From positions 1 to 7,000 of the forward strand of contig JAIPFO010000199.1 in NCBI GenBank assembly GCA_021736565.1: a DNA stretch of 7,000 bases, given 5' to 3'. Every line of letters begins with the position of its first letter. Positions within the stretch are counted from its first letter, which is position 1. The translations under genes were made by a program, and so were the position numbers. This DNA is from Phycisphaerae bacterium (lineage in GTDB: Bacteria; Planctomycetota; Phycisphaerae; Sedimentisphaerales; SM23-30). Positions 5,784-7,000 of this stretch are shown here, one piece after another. A model generated the notes under the pieces. The model was not told the origin of the DNA, ran no database searches, and saw only the letters and a program-made list of their open reading frames with translations.

Positions 5784-7000
5784 ATGAGAAATAGTATCGC
5801 CGTTTCAAAATCGATCGTATTTATCGTCGTGTTCCTGGGGATCATCCTGCCTGCCTCGGGGCAGTACACCGATGACGCCATGATGTTAACCCGTATGGCC
5901 CGCGACTTGTGGGCACCGGTCGATTTGAATGCCATTATAGACAACACGCCGGCTCTGCCTCCGAAGGAGGCTCTAAAACGCATTCGTCAGGCGACGGTTT
6001 TTCTCGAAGCGGCACTGGCGATGGATGCTTCCAATAAAACGGCCTGGAATGATATTTTTCTGCTCCTGACTTCTGAGTCGGTGAACGATCCTGAGCGCGG
6101 GTGGGATGCGCTGATTCAATATTCAACTTTACAACCGGAAGATAATACGCCGGTGGAGAGCTGGATCAGTTATAACCTGGACCATTTAGATACCCGCCTG
6201 GACCGGGAAGAATTTCTCTACGCGAAGATGGTGCCCGCCCTGGGCGATTATCCACTGGTTCTTGCCGATGTCTGTAAGCGATTGGGGGTATTTGCCCTGG
6301 AAAAATCACTTGTCGACTCTTTGCCCCAGCAGCCTGACGCCGGGGAACCACAAAAATTAACCATAGGGGCCCGGCAATTTTATTCCGAGGCGATACAGCT
6401 GGACCCTTCTAATGATGATGCCCTGGGCCGATTACTGCTCTTGCCGGACCCGCTGATCGATCCGACCCTGGTGGGGAAGGCCCGCCTTGAGGCCGAAAAA
6501 CAACTGGCCGTCCAGCGGCTTTTCGGTACCGCCCTGCGATGGCGGTTGCGGTTAAGCAATGATCCCGGTGATCTCCAGGCGGTACTGAACCTGATCGATC
6601 TCCTGGTCGGGTCGGGCCATTATGGCATCGCCCTGGACTACTATGAGCATGCAATTAAGTTAGTGACTTCCCAAGCGAGCGAAGGGCTGACACCCTCGCA
6701 GCAGGTGCTGTTGACCAATTTGCAGTTTGCATACCTGGTGTCGATTTACCGTGATGGGGATTACGAGCAGTGCATTGCCGTGGCGGATAAAGTACTTGAC
6801 GAGCATCCTGGGAGTTTACGCATCGCCGCGGTGCGAGCCATGGCGGTTGGGCAGTTTGATCACCAGGCGGTGCAGGCGGATAAATTGATGCGAGAGGCCG
6901 CCGCTTCGGCGGTCAAAGCGTTGCCGGGAAGACTTGAGCCGGTCCATCTTGGCCCTGTTAAAGAACTGGCCTGGTTCTATTGCTTTATTGACCCGCAACT
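5784..7000 (+). CDS. Exported TPR-like helical-repeat protein, function unknown (3' end outside window)
   Basis: The reading frame is open from the ATG at 5784 to the window edge: 405 complete codons without a stop. AGGAAAG (5773-5779) gives a ribosome-binding site four bases upstream. The N terminus has a basic start (R2, K9), a hydrophobic core (11-22) and LPASGQ, suggesting a signal peptide cleaved near residue 26. There is no lipobox cysteine. The rest is largely helical, with degenerate tetratricopeptide-like units near 69-97 (FLEAALAMDASNKTAW), 195-220 (FYSEAIQLDPSNDDAL), 260-293 (GHYGIALDYYEHAIKL) and 312-345 (GDYEQCIAVADKVLDEHPGS). Such arrays usually mediate protein-protein contacts; here the protein should act in the periplasm or at the outer envelope. 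I do not recognise the family and no enzymatic motif is visible. It has its own promoter at 5664 and diverges from the GLUG gene. The reality of the gene is secure; the TPR label is by pattern. Confidence 0.85.
   Translation, partial: MRNSIAVSKSIVFIVVFLGIILPASGQYTDDAMMLTRMARDLWAPVDLNAIIDNTPALPPKEALKRIRQATVFLEAALAMDASNKTAWNDIFLLLTSESVNDPERGWDALIQYSTLQPEDNTPVESWISYNLDHLDTRLDREEFLYAKMVPALGDYPLVLADVCKRLGVFALEKSLVDSLPQQPDAGEPQKLTIGARQFYSEAIQLDPSNDDALGRLLLLPDPLIDPTLVGKARLEAEKQLAVQRLFGTALRWRLRLSNDPGDLQAVLNLIDLLVGSGHYGIALDYYEHAIKLVTSQASEGLTPSQQVLLTNLQFAYLVSIYRDGDYEQCIAVADKVLDEHPGSLRIAAVRAMAVGQFDHQAVQADKLMREAAASAVKALPGRLEPVHLGPVKELAWFYCFIDPQ

Noticed and set aside
5771..6126. Minus-strand open frames of 60-80 codons across 5771-6998.
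   Set aside because: They are shadows of the long plus-strand frame starting at 5784, which has a ribosome-binding site, signal peptide and promoter.
1..7000. Search for a defence system, mobile element, CRISPR array or tRNA/rRNA gene.
   Set aside because: No transposase or integrase, no regularly spaced repeats, no terminal inverted repeats and no cloverleaf-like segments were seen; the genes are metabolic, glycan-related or envelope proteins.

Overview
The window reads as a chromosomal stretch of a moderate-GC, Gram-negative-type bacterium. The best guess is a planctomycete of the Phycisphaerae/Sedimentisphaerales kind. This rests mainly on one gene: a secreted protein that joins GLUG repeats, a degenerate dockerin-like module and a C-terminal beta-sandwich, a layout I associate with that group. 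Taxonomy is inference; there is no rRNA or other marker here.

Layout from left to right. Positions 1-23 hold the first codons of a leftward gene that leaves the window. A leftward family-4 glycosyltransferase (193-1275) and a rightward NAD-dependent nucleotide-sugar epimerase/dehydratase (1416-2375) diverge from a short shared intergenic region. This pairing suggests polysaccharide or glycoconjugate synthesis. A 345-base gap then holds a near-consensus sigma-70-type promoter for a class II fructose-bisphosphate aldolase (2721-3668), which appears monocistronic and ends at a strong intrinsic terminator (3707-3741). Facing it is the leftward secreted GLUG/dockerin-like protein (3802-5391). A 392-base AT-rich gap follows, containing a small GC-rich, hairpin-forming island that would lie in the leader of the GLUG gene, and a second near-consensus promoter driving a rightward exported helical-repeat (TPR-like) protein (5784 to beyond the window).

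The genes do not form one evident pathway. The glycosyltransferase and epimerase fit together, the aldolase is central carbon metabolism, and the last two are envelope or extracellular proteins of unknown role. I see no tRNA, rRNA, CRISPR array, transposase, phage gene or defence system. The most unexplained element is the structured GC-rich island at about 5474-5522.
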